Shown here in pieces: positions 53,409-61,767 of a stretch of DNA of 64,000 bases (the stretch's first letter is position 1; every line of letters starts with the position of its first letter). The notes beneath the pieces were generated by a model, which made no database searches, was not told where the DNA came from, and was given only the letters and a program-made list of their open reading frames with translations. The DNA is from Noviherbaspirillum malthae (GTDB lineage: Bacteria > Pseudomonadota > Gammaproteobacteria > Burkholderiales > Burkholderiaceae_D): the NCBI RefSeq assembly GCF_015352985.1, contig NZ_JACYXF010000003.1, forward strand, positions 305,468 to 369,467, in the 5' to 3' direction. The translations under genes and the position numbers were made by a program.

Positions 53409-56400
53409 ATGAACGCACCCCTGACATCGGATCAGCGCACGCTGCTCGACAATATTTCCCTGGACGACAAATTCACGCTGGAGCGCGGACGCGCCTTCAT
53501 CACCGGCACGCAGGCCCTGATCCGCCTGCCCATGATGCAGCGCCAGCGCGACGTCGCCGCCGGCCTGAACACCGCCGGCTACATCACCGGCTACCGCGGC
53601 TCGCCGCTGGGCAATGTCGACATGACCGCCATGAAGGCGAAGAAATATCTTGAGCAGCATCATGTCCAGTTTCATCCGGGAATGAACGAAGACCTGGCAG
53701 CCACCGCAGTCTGGGGCACGCAGCAGGTCAATCTTTTCCCCGACGCCAAGTACGACGGCGTGTTCTCGATGTGGTACGGCAAGGGTCCGGGCGTGGACCG
53801 CTGCGGCGACGTCTTCAAGCATGCGAACATGGCCGGCACCGACAAGCACGGCGGCGTGCTGGTACTGGCCGGCGACGACCATGCGGCCAAGTCCTCCACC
53901 ACCGCGCACCAGAGCGAGCACATACTCAAGGCCTGCGGCATTCCGGTGCTGTATCCGTCTTCAGTCCAGGAATATCTCGATTACGGCCTGCACGGCTGGG
54001 CGCTGTCGCGTTATACCGGCCTGTGGGTGTCGATGAAATGCGTGACCGACGTCGTCGAGTCGGGTGCCTCGGTCGATCTGTCGCCGGAGCGCGTCAACAT
54101 CATCATCCCCGAAGATTTCGAGCTGCCGCCCGGCGGCCTCAACATCCGCTATCCCGATGCCGTGCTCGACCAGGAAGCGCGGATGAACAACTACAAGTGG
54201 TATGCGGCGCTGGCCTATGTGCGCGCCAACAAGCTCAACCAGATCATCTGGGACAGCCCGCGTGCCCGCATCGGCATCATTACCGCCGGCAAGTCCTATC
54301 TCGACACTCGCCAGGCGCTGGACGACCTCGGCATCGATGAAGACGTCGCCCGCGAGATCGGCATCCGCCTCTACAAGATCGGCATGACCTGGCCGCTCGA
54401 AGCCGAAGGCGTACGCCACTTCGCGCAGGGCCTGGAAGAAATCATCGTGGTCGAGGAAAAGCGGCAGATCCTCGAATACCAGCTCAAGGAAGAACTCTAC
54501 AACTGGCGCGACGACGTGCGCCCGCGCGTCGTCGGCAAGTTCGACGACACCAGCGAGTGGAGCGGCAACCACCGCGAAGGCCACGGCAACTGGCTGCTGC
54601 CGGCAACCTATGAACTCAATCCGGCGCAGATCGCGCGCGCCATCGCCGCCCGCATCTCGAAGTATTTCGCAGGCCATCCGATCGAGCAGCGCGTCAAGGA
54701 ACGCATCGCCTATCTGGAAGCCAAGGAAGCGGTGCTCAAGGTCGGCAGCGGCAAGCCCGATCCGAACAAGGACCGCATTCCGCATTTCTGCTCCGGCTGC
54801 CCGCACAACACCTCCACCAAGGTGCCGGAAGGCAGCCGCGCGCTGGCCGGCATCGGCTGCCATTACATGGTGCTGTGGATGGACCGCCAGACCTCGACCT
54901 TCACCCACATGGGCGCCGAAGGCGTGACCTGGGTCGGCCATGCTCCGTTCACCAGCGAGAAGCATGTCTTCGCCAACCTCGGCGACGGCACTTACTTCCA
55001 TTCGGGCCTGCTGGCCATCCGCGCCGCGGTATCGGCCAAGGTCAACATGACCTACAAGATCCTGTTCAATGACGCGGTGGCGATGACCGGCGGCCAAACC
55101 TTCGACGGTCCGCTCGATCCGGCCACCATCTCGCGCCAGATCGCGGCCGAAGGCGTGAACCCAATCATCGTCGTCACCGACGAGCCGGAAAAATACCCGG
55201 CCGGCATCAACTGGGCGCCGGGCGTGACCATCCGCCACCGCGACGAGCTCGATGCGGTGCAGAAGGAGCTGCGCGAGGTCAAGGGCGTTTCCGCCATGAT
55301 CTACGACCAGACCTGCGCCTCGGAAAAACGCCGTCGCCGGAAAAAAATCGGCAAGGACGGCAAGCCCGGCTATCCCGATCCGGCCAAGCGCGCCGTCATC
55401 AACGAAGCCGTGTGCGAAGGCTGCGGCGACTGCAGCGTGCAGTCGAACTGCCTGTCGGTGGAACCGCTGGAAACCGAATTCGGCCGCAAGCGCCAGATCA
55501 ACCAGTCGTCGTGCAACAAGGACTTCTCCTGCGTCAAGGGTTTCTGCCCGAGTTTCGTCACCGTCGAAGGCGGCCAGTTGAAGAAACCGAAGAAAGCCGC
55601 CGTCGCCCAGGATGCGGGTGCGAAGAAGCTCCCCATCCTCGACGGCAGCAACCTGCCGCAGCCGGCCCTGCCCACGACGGCCGAACCCTTCGGCATTCTC
55701 GTCACCGGCATCGGCGGTACCGGCGTCGTGACCGTCGGCCAGATCCTGGCGATGGCGGCGCACGTCGAAGGCAAGGGCTGTTCGGTGCTCGACATGAGCG
55801 GCCTCGCGCAGAAGGGCGGACCGGTGATGTCGCATGTGCGCCTGGCCGACAGCCCGGACAAGATTCACTCCACCCGCGTCGGCACCGGCGCGGCCGACCT
55901 CGTCATCGGCTGTGACGTCATCGTCACCGGCAGCCGCGATGCGCTGTCGCGCATGGGCGAGGGCCGCACGCATGCGGCGGTGAATGCGACCGGCAGCCCG
56001 ACCGCGGCCTTCGTCAAGAACCCCGACTGGAAATTCCCGGGACAGGCGGTTGAGAACGACATCCGCAACGCCTGCGGCAGCGACCACGTCGATTTCGTCG
56101 ATGCGGGCAAGGTGGCCACGGCATTGATGGGCGACAGCATCGCCACCAACATGTTCATGCTCGGCTATGTCTGGCAGAAGGGCTGGGTACCGCTGTCGGA
56201 AGCCGCCGTGATGCGGGCGATCGAACTCAACGGCGTGTCGGTGGAATTCAACAAGCAGGCCTTCGTCTGGGGCCGCAATGCGGCGCACGACTGGGCTGCG
56301 GTGGCACGCTTGGCCAAGGTCAACGATACGGCGGCGCAGGTGATCGAATTCAAGCGCTCGCCTTCGCTGGATGATGTCATCGCCACCCGCGTCGATTACC

Positions 56401-57032
56401 TGACCAAGTACCAGAACGCCGCCTATGCGCAGCAGTACCGCGACTTCGTCGAACAGGTGCGCTCGGCGGAGCGCAATGCCGTCGGCGAGAAATCACACAA
56501 GCTGACCACTGCGGTCGCGCATTATCTCTACAAGCTCATGGCCTACAAGGATGAGTATGAAGTCGCGCGCCTGCACGCGGACACCGCGTTCAAGGCCAAG
56601 ATCGAAGGCATGTTCGAAGGCGACTACAAGATCAAGTTCCACCTCGCGCCGCCGCTGCTGGCCAAGCGCGATGCGGAAGGCCATCTGGTCAAGAAGGAAT
56701 TCGGCCCGTGGATGATGAAGGCCTTCGGCATGCTCGCCAAGCTGAAGGTCCTGCGCGGCACCGCTCTCGATGTGTTCGGCTATACCGAGGAGCGCAAGAC
56801 CGAGCGCGCATTGATCGGCCAGTACAGGCAGACGGTGGCGGCATTGCTGCCCAGGCTGACAGCGGACAATGTGGCAACCGCCGCCGCGATCGCCAGCATT
56901 CCGGACGCCATCCGCGGCTACGGGCATGTCAAGGAGCGGCACCTGAAGGCGGCGCGCGAGAAGGAAGCCGCGCTGCTCAAGGAGTTCGACGCGCCGGCGG
57001 CAAAAGGAACGACGACCGCGCACGCGGCGTGA
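53409..57032 (+). CDS. Indolepyruvate ferredoxin oxidoreductase, fused alpha-beta form
   Basis: A 1207-residue cytosolic enzyme that oxidatively decarboxylates aryl-pyruvates (from Trp, Phe or Tyr transamination) to aryl-acetyl-CoA, reducing ferredoxin. The N-terminal TPP/pyrimidine domain has GTQALIRLPMMQRQRDVAAGLNTAGYITGYRGSPLGNVD. The TPP pyrophosphate domain follows (CSGCPHNTSTKVPEGSRALAGIGCHYM). A Cys cluster (CEGCGDCSVQSNC ... CVKGFCPSF) binds Fe-S. The gamma-like domain (ILVTGIGGTGVVTVGQILAMAA) and a C-terminal DUF6537-type region complete it. The start MNAPLTSD has GGAGA eight bases upstream; METFAM at 53394 is an alternative. Length fits fused betaproteobacterial forms. Confidence 0.93.
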   Translation: MNAPLTSDQRTLLDNISLDDKFTLERGRAFITGTQALIRLPMMQRQRDVAAGLNTAGYITGYRGSPLGNVDMTAMKAKKYLEQHHVQFHPGMNEDLAATAVWGTQQVNLFPDAKYDGVFSMWYGKGPGVDRCGDVFKHANMAGTDKHGGVLVLAGDDHAAKSSTTAHQSEHILKACGIPVLYPSSVQEYLDYGLHGWALSRYTGLWVSMKCVTDVVESGASVDLSPERVNIIIPEDFELPPGGLNIRYPDAVLDQEARMNNYKWYAALAYVRANKLNQIIWDSPRARIGIITAGKSYLDTRQALDDLGIDEDVAREIGIRLYKIGMTWPLEAEGVRHFAQGLEEIIVVEEKRQILEYQLKEELYNWRDDVRPRVVGKFDDTSEWSGNHREGHGNWLLPATYELNPAQIARAIAARISKYFAGHPIEQRVKERIAYLEAKEAVLKVGSGKPDPNKDRIPHFCSGCPHNTSTKVPEGSRALAGIGCHYMVLWMDRQTSTFTHMGAEGVTWVGHAPFTSEKHVFANLGDGTYFHSGLLAIRAAVSAKVNMTYKILFNDAVAMTGGQTFDGPLDPATISRQIAAEGVNPIIVVTDEPEKYPAGINWAPGVTIRHRDELDAVQKELREVKGVSAMIYDQTCASEKRRRRKKIGKDGKPGYPDPAKRAVINEAVCEGCGDCSVQSNCLSVEPLETEFGRKRQINQSSCNKDFSCVKGFCPSFVTVEGGQLKKPKKAAVAQDAGAKKLPILDGSNLPQPALPTTAEPFGILVTGIGGTGVVTVGQILAMAAHVEGKGCSVLDMSGLAQKGGPVMSHVRLADSPDKIHSTRVGTGAADLVIGCDVIVTGSRDALSRMGEGRTHAAVNATGSPTAAFVKNPDWKFPGQAVENDIRNACGSDHVDFVDAGKVATALMGDSIATNMFMLGYVWQKGWVPLSEAAVMRAIELNGVSVEFNKQAFVWGRNAAHDWAAVARLAKVNDTAAQVIEFKRSPSLDDVIATRVDYLTKYQNAAYAQQYRDFVEQVRSAERNAVGEKSHKLTTAVAHYLYKLMAYKDEYEVARLHADTAFKAKIEGMFEGDYKIKFHLAPPLLAKRDAEGHLVKKEFGPWMMKAFGMLAKLKVLRGTALDVFGYTEERKTERALIGQYRQTVAALLPRLTADNVATAAAIASIPDAIRGYGHVKERHLKAAREKEAALLKEFDAPAAKGTTTAHAA

Positions 57033-57347
57033 TGTAGTGCGGCAGGGGCATGAGCTTGATTCATGCAAGCTTGTGCTTCCTGCCGACATCATTATCGGGT
57101 GACGAGCAAAGACAGCTGTGTGGACGCTCGTAGCTGCCTCCGTATCTCGTCTATCTTTGACGCCAGGCGAAAGCCCGGGTGTCTTCGTTCTACTTCCTTC
57201 CTTGCAATCATCACCTCCTCATATACTTTCTCTGGATCATTTCCGATTTAAGGGAGACTGTCTCCTTTTTTCTTAGGTTTTTCATGCGGGAATAATCGGC
57301 AACACTGTGCCATCGAATTCATTCAATGACTATTCATGGAGGTGCCG
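57033..57347. other. Intergenic region with a T-tailed hairpin at 57251-57273
   Basis: The only structure seen is a short hairpin, GGAGA (57253-57257) / TCTCC (57261-57265), followed by six T residues (57266-57271). It is a possible terminator for the oxidoreductase transcript 220 bases upstream. No gene is supported. Confidence 0.45.
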
Positions 57348-57686
57348 ATGGACGTGCAAATACTTGCCAAGGAATATTGCTTCACCCCCTTCCTCCAGGA
57401 ATATCTGGAACGCAGCGTGCGTTCCGCCTTCACTTCCACGCATGGCCATGTCAGGCAGGTGTCGGTGCAACTGAGTGAAATCAGCGCCGAGCGCGGCGGC
57501 CGGGAAAACCTGTGTGAAGTCAGCGTCACCTTGCCCGATCGCCCGACGGTAGTGATTCACGAAGTGCAGGAAAACATGTTCACCGCCATCGACTATGCGG
57601 TGCGCCGTGCCGCTTATCGAACGAAGCGAATGACGAAGCGCAAGAAGCGCGAGCCTGAAGGCATGCCATGCACGCCGGCATGTTGA
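57348..57686 (+). CDS. HPF/RaiA-family ribosome hibernation factor
   Basis: A 112-residue protein of the S30EA/HPF fold. It starts MDVQILAKEYCFTPFLQEYLERSVRSAF and continues with beta strands (HVRQVSVQLSEIS, NLCEVSVTLPDRPTVVIHEVQENMFTAIDYAVRRAAYRTKRMTKRKKR), ending in a basic helix as in HPF. The usual -VE-E-D-MYAAID- of HPF is here VQENMFTAIDYAV. It would bind the decoding centre of idle ribosomes. GGAGG five bases before the ATG at 57348 makes this the preferred start over the ATG at 57336. The C-terminal ten residues (MPCTPAC) contain two extra Cys. Confidence 0.8.
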   Translation: MDVQILAKEYCFTPFLQEYLERSVRSAFTSTHGHVRQVSVQLSEISAERGGRENLCEVSVTLPDRPTVVIHEVQENMFTAIDYAVRRAAYRTKRMTKRKKREPEGMPCTPAC

Positions 57687-57811
57687 TGGAGATCCTGCTG
57701 ACTCGAAAATTACAGCAGGCAGTTCTGCCGTGATCGCAGTCATCGTCACACGGGTAGTAGAGAATTTGCCGCATGCGCCGCTGCGTCCGGCCGCAAGTAC
57801 AAGGAATCGAC

Positions 57812-58324
57812 ATGCAGAAAAAGAGCGCTTGGATGAATGCATCCGAGCTGTTGAAAAACCATCCGCAAATAGGACGCCTTTTCGGCAGTGGAAAGCCGCT
57901 GCTATGGATACCCCGGAGACGCTCGGTGGCGATCGGTGCGGCCATCGGTGCGGCGATCAGCGTGCTTCCCATACCGGCGCAGGCTTTGCTGGCTGCATTC
58001 GCAGCCATTCGCTTCAACGCCCATCTGCCTACCGCCGTGGTTCTGACGTTCATCGGCAATCCGTTCACCATGCTGCCGATCTTGGGCGCGGCATGGATGC
58101 TGGGTGCATTCTGCCTTGGCCATCCGCTGGCATGGCCGGATACTGCCGTCCTCTCGGCGGACATGGACTGGTCAGGCCTGCTGCATGACGCCGGAATGCC
58201 GCTGCTGCTGGGCGTGCCTTTGCTGGCGGTGCTGTCAGGCTTGCTGGCATTCGGGCTTACGGTGGCCGGGTGGAGAGGCGTTGTTCTGTATCGATGGCGG
58301 AAACGACGGATGGAACCGTCCTGA
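57812..58324 (+). CDS. DUF2062 membrane protein
   Basis: A 170-residue inner-membrane protein. It has the DUF2062 pattern: a short basic/aromatic N-terminal region (GSGKPLLWIPRRRSVAIGAAIGAAISVLPIPAQALLAAFAAI), the conserved FNAHLPTAVVLTFIGNPFTMLPIL, and two or three further hydrophobic helices (LGVPLLAVLSGLLAFGLTVAGW) before a basic C-terminus (RWRKRRMEPS). AAGGA six bases upstream fixes the start. Function unknown; the family is often next to lipid or glycan synthesis genes, not the case here. Confidence 0.82.
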   Translation: MQKKSAWMNASELLKNHPQIGRLFGSGKPLLWIPRRRSVAIGAAIGAAISVLPIPAQALLAAFAAIRFNAHLPTAVVLTFIGNPFTMLPILGAAWMLGAFCLGHPLAWPDTAVLSADMDWSGLLHDAGMPLLLGVPLLAVLSGLLAFGLTVAGWRGVVLYRWRKRRMEPS

Positions 58325-58524
58325 ACCTAGGTAACATTCCGGCATCGACGGCGTTATCGGAGAACAGTCAGCTCGGCCTCCTGAAACCGTGGCAGATGGT
58401 GGAGGATGAGGAATGGGGCGATCCCGCTAGGCTGCATTCCGTGCACGCATTTACTGGCAACTGATTCAATATCCTTTCCGAGTCGGCGTTCGAAGACCGC
58501 CAGCCGATAAAATCGGAAGGCGAT

Positions 58525-58552
58525 GGAACTCATGGCATTGAGTTGCCACTGA
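58525..58552 (+). promoter_or_regulatory. HrpL-type hrp box upstream of the HopA1-family gene
   Basis: GGAACT (58525-58530), a 15-base spacer, CCACTGA (58546-58552), on the coding strand about 140 bases before the ATG at 58690. It carries the same GAT prefix and TG suffix as the other boxes. The rest of 58325-58689 shows no gene. Confidence 0.85.
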
Positions 58553-58689
58553 TGCTGTTTCAACTGAGTGTTCAACCACTGTCAGAAACAGCATCGAGAC
58601 AGGACAGAACTGGAGGCGAAGCGTCGTCTATCCATATGTCTTCAAGTTGATGCGGCTTCTGGTGGAAAGATCTGACTGAGCGACCGACT

Positions 58690-59814
58690 ATGAAAATTCC
58701 ATCCCTGTTCTGCTGCCATTCATCTGGACCTGCACCCTCCGAAGCGATATTTCTTCAAAATCTTAACCATCCTCAAACGGCGCCTGCTTCTGTGTCCGAC
58801 AGGCGATCATCCTCGCTGAATGTACCGCAGGGCAGGACGGCAGTAGAGCTTAAGCTGCGTCAGTCCATAGGCGAGCAAGAAAACACGAAGGAATTGTCAC
58901 AAGTTGCGGCCTTGAATTTGTTTACGCATAAGGTCCTTGAAAAATTTAGAGAGAAAGGAGGCACTGCCGAAGTGGAACGGTGGCTGAATCGATATACCGA
59001 CACGCACCAAGAAAATGAACAGGCACACGACGAAATAAACAGAATTTATGAAAGTTGCGTAACGGTTGCTTACATTAGCTACAGTAGAGAGATCACACGT
59101 AAGCCCGTAAGGTGGAACTCGCGTGGGCTGGAAGCGTTCTTGAATGAATTGCAGCACATAGAGAAAGACAATGACAAGGTATTCTTCACGTCACAGCAGC
59201 CGACTGGATTCACACCAAGTCAATTACTGGATTCAAAGCCGGAAGAAGTTTTCCGTTGTGCTTTTTATGTTCATCCTGCTTCGGCGAGGGATGAGCGCCG
59301 GCCTCTCTATGATCGCCTCAACCGAATTCAATCAAGAATCAGCCTGAGCATTCAACCTGAACATGTCTCGAGCATTGCGAGGAAGCTTGCGACGGAATTC
59401 GGCAGCGAGTTTGATGACATACTCTCACGCTACAAGATACTGTCAGCAAGGGAACATGGCGGTACCCCAGATAACATCGTGATTTATCTTTCCAAGGCAT
59501 CGCCCGAACGGGCAAAACAGTTTGCGGCGCATTTGAAAGCGACCACTCCACCGGAGACGTGGGAAACCTACTCGCCAATAGGCATGCATCAGTTCCTGCC
59601 GGGCATTGCCTACGCTGAATCGGCACCCGGTGCCTCCAGCAGTTTCGGTATGAGCCGAGCCAGGCTGGTGGCTCGTGCCGTCATCAAGCATCTTGTGGAT
59701 AAGGTGGAACTTGGTGCAGCGCTGGAGGAGGCATTAACGGAAAATCACTATTCATTAAGAAATCCGGCGTTTGTTGAGCGAGAGGGGTTGAATGACCTCT
59801 TGCAAAGGTTATGA
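58690..59814 (+). CDS. hopA1: HopA1-family type III effector
   Basis: A 374-residue protein, A/T-richer than its surroundings. The C-terminal half matches, from memory, Pseudomonas syringae HopA1 (HopPsyA). Our ISLSIQPEHVSSIARKL, DNIVIYLSKASPERAKQF and GIAYAESAPGASSSFGMSRA correspond to its RLTIGVEPKY, DSAILYI and GLSYAESVEGQPSSHGQAR segments, in the same order. The N-terminal 60 residues are Ser/Pro/Gln-rich (SSGPAPSEAIFLQNLNHPQ) and would carry the secretion signal; the Cys pair near residue 9 (FCCHSS) could be acylated in a host cell. A HrpL box lies upstream. The ShcA-type chaperone normally encoded before hopA1 is not seen. Confidence 0.8.
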   Translation: MKIPSLFCCHSSGPAPSEAIFLQNLNHPQTAPASVSDRRSSSLNVPQGRTAVELKLRQSIGEQENTKELSQVAALNLFTHKVLEKFREKGGTAEVERWLNRYTDTHQENEQAHDEINRIYESCVTVAYISYSREITRKPVRWNSRGLEAFLNELQHIEKDNDKVFFTSQQPTGFTPSQLLDSKPEEVFRCAFYVHPASARDERRPLYDRLNRIQSRISLSIQPEHVSSIARKLATEFGSEFDDILSRYKILSAREHGGTPDNIVIYLSKASPERAKQFAAHLKATTPPETWETYSPIGMHQFLPGIAYAESAPGASSSFGMSRARLVARAVIKHLVDKVELGAALEEALTENHYSLRNPAFVEREGLNDLLQRL

Positions 59815-59935
59815 ACAAAGCGGCACGATCCCGTATTCCTTAACGGATATCGCTGGCTACCCAACGAAGCGGACATCAGCGCTACAATTCAAACCGCTTT
59901 GGAAAGGTTTGATCGAAGAGCGTAAGGGGCAGAAA

Positions 59936-61219
59936 GTGAAACAGAAACAGCAATCGAAAGACTGGCTGGATTCCGGTTTGTCCAGGCACCGGAAGAATGA
60001 CTTGATCGGCGCCGTGAACTGTTATCAGCAGGCGCTGAAGGTAAAACCGAACGCGCCCGATGCACAGCATTATCTCGGCCTGGCCATGTATCAGCTCGGG
60101 CAGCAGGCGATGGGACTGCACATGATGCGGCAATCCCTGTCCGCTCTGCCCGACGACGCCGGAATGCATCTGAACTACGTCAAGGCATTGCAGGCCGTGG
60201 ATGCCCAATCGGCCCTGCAGCATCTGTGCGAACTGGCGGCACGCATGCCGGACGATCCCGATGTCGCCCTGTCATGCGCGGAAGCCTTGCGCGCCCAATC
60301 TCGCTTTGACGAGGCGGTGTCCGTGCTTGAACGTCTGCACACTCTTGCGCCGGCGTCTGCAAGGAGCCTGCATCTGCTTGCAATGCTTCACTACCAAGCC
60401 GATCGCCTGCCGGAGGCATTGCATAGCCATCGGCAGGCGGTGCAGCTCGATCCCGCGTTGGCCAGACAGTCCCGCATCGGTTACGCATTGCCTGCTGCGC
60501 AGGCCAGCAAGGCCAGGCTGATCTGCGCCGAGCGCGACCTGTACGTGATCGATGATTGCGTGGACGACGCAGCCGCCTACCGTACGCAAGCCCTGGCCTC
60601 GGATTTCAAACAGGCCCAGTACGCCGGACAAAACTATCCGGGGCTGCAGACCGACGGCATGGATTGCCAGCCCGTCATGGACCGGATTGCCGCCGCACTG
60701 GGCAGGCCGATCAAGGCCATCTCTCCGGATAACGGCGCCTGTCGCCTGAGCTTTGCAAACTCGACCGCACGTACCGATATCCATGTGGACAATGAGACGG
60801 AAGAAAGCAGGCGCTTCTATGCAGGCGTGCTGTATCTGAATCCGCCTGAACAATGGCAGGGTGGAACCAGCTTCTGGAAACACCTGCCGACCGGATGGGA
60901 GCGGCGCCCGTCGCAGGAAGAGCTGCAAGCGGCCGGCTATGCGAACTTCAAAGGTTTCCAGAAACGTTGGCTGCCGAATCACCGCGTCCTGCCCTTCGAC
61001 GCGCTGAAGGAGCAGCGGGAGCAGAACGGCACATGGAAGGCCGTGCTCGAGGTGCCGATGCGGCAGAACCGCCTGATCATTTACCGCGGCGACTATTTTC
61101 ATTCGATTACGGGCCTCTTCGGCACGACCCTCGGAGACGCCCGCCTGGTGCAGCTGTTTTTCTTCGAAACCCTCGGCGATACCGATGGTCAATCAATCAT
61201 TGAAAAAACAGCAAAGTGA
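59936..61219 (+). CDS. TPR protein with 2-oxoglutarate-oxygenase-like (DUF6445-type) C-terminal domain
   Basis: A 427-residue protein. Residues about 1-185 hold five or six tetratricopeptide repeats (GAVNCYQQALKVKPNAPDAQHYLGLAMYQLG; RFDEAVSVLERLHTLAP; RLPEALHSHRQAVQLDP). The C-terminal domain contains RTDIHVDNE, a metal-type H-x-D, then YAGVLYLNPPEQWQGGTSFWKH and LIIYRGDYFHSITGLFG with a second His. This is the double-stranded beta-helix layout of Fe(II)/2-oxoglutarate or prolyl-4-hydroxylase-like enzymes. A GTG at 59936 with AAGGGG six bases upstream is the preferred start. The frame is open back to 59792, overlapping the hopA1 end, but without a site. It is probably a separate transcription unit from hopA1. 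Confidence 0.75.
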   Translation: MKQKQQSKDWLDSGLSRHRKNDLIGAVNCYQQALKVKPNAPDAQHYLGLAMYQLGQQAMGLHMMRQSLSALPDDAGMHLNYVKALQAVDAQSALQHLCELAARMPDDPDVALSCAEALRAQSRFDEAVSVLERLHTLAPASARSLHLLAMLHYQADRLPEALHSHRQAVQLDPALARQSRIGYALPAAQASKARLICAERDLYVIDDCVDDAAAYRTQALASDFKQAQYAGQNYPGLQTDGMDCQPVMDRIAAALGRPIKAISPDNGACRLSFANSTARTDIHVDNETEESRRFYAGVLYLNPPEQWQGGTSFWKHLPTGWERRPSQEELQAAGYANFKGFQKRWLPNHRVLPFDALKEQREQNGTWKAVLEVPMRQNRLIIYRGDYFHSITGLFGTTLGDARLVQLFFFETLGDTDGQSIIEKTAK

Positions 61220-61282
61220 ATCCGGCCGTCAGGCAACAAGGCGCATTGGCCTATACTTCGGTCATGGATGCGGCTGTCGTGA

Positions 61283-61302
61283 CCGGCATGCAGTCATGCC
61301 GG
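61283..61302. promoter_or_regulatory. Short inverted repeat upstream of the coiled-coil protein gene
   Basis: CCGGCATG and CATGCCGG are separated by four bases, 29 bases before the ATG at 61331. It could be a leader hairpin or an operator. Confidence 0.3.
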
Positions 61303-61330
61303 CGGCGGTATCGGTGAAGGAATACACATA

Positions 61331-61735
61331 ATGGCAATGGATTGGTTGAAGGTCTTGAAACACGTGCCCTGGACGGAAGTCATCGGCAATGCGCCGGGCG
61401 TGGCGGAAAATGCCCGCAAGCTTTGGGGCGCGGTAGCAAAAGCGCCTGCGTCCACGGTGCATCCGGAGCAGGACGTGCCTGCCGCCTCGCCTCAGGAAAT
61501 CATCGCAGAACTCGATGCGCGCCTGAGCGCAGCCGAAGCCGGCGTGTCGGATCTGCACGGCCAGATGCGCACTTCGTCCGAACTGATCAAGGCGCTCGCC
61601 GAACAGAACGCGCAGCTCATCCAGCGCATCGAAGCCAATCGCAAGCGCTTGGTAACGCTGGCGGTGGCAGCCGGCGTGAGCGGCGCCGTCGCCGTCATTG
61701 CACTGGTGACGGCCATCGTGCGCACCGCGGGCTAA
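61331..61735 (+). CDS. Hypothetical coiled-coil tail-anchored membrane protein (134 aa)
   Basis: An N-terminal segment (MAMDWLKVLKHVPWTEVIGNAPGVAENARKLWG) is followed by a coiled coil (about 58-100; AELDARLSAAEAGVSDLHGQMRTSSELIKALAEQNAQLIQRIEANRKR) and one C-terminal transmembrane helix (LVTLAVAAGVSGAVAVIALVTAIV). This topology places most of the protein in the cytoplasm. AAGGAA eight bases upstream supports the start. No function is recognised; it converges on the FGE-like gene. Confidence 0.7.
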   Translation: MAMDWLKVLKHVPWTEVIGNAPGVAENARKLWGAVAKAPASTVHPEQDVPAASPQEIIAELDARLSAAEAGVSDLHGQMRTSSELIKALAEQNAQLIQRIEANRKRLVTLAVAAGVSGAVAVIALVTAIVRTAG

Positions 61736-61767
61736 GCACTGCCTGCGCACTTTCCAACCGGGTTGTC

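Noticed and set aside
53961..56288. 775-codon open frame antisense to the indolepyruvate oxidoreductase
   Set aside because: It is a shadow of the strongly supported plus-strand gene, caused by high GC and codon bias; its protein is low-complexity and resembles no family.
59792..59935. Longer N-terminus of the TPR/oxygenase protein overlapping hopA1
   Set aside because: No ribosome site precedes it, the residues do not resemble TPR sequence, and a GTG with AAGGGG upstream exists at 59936.
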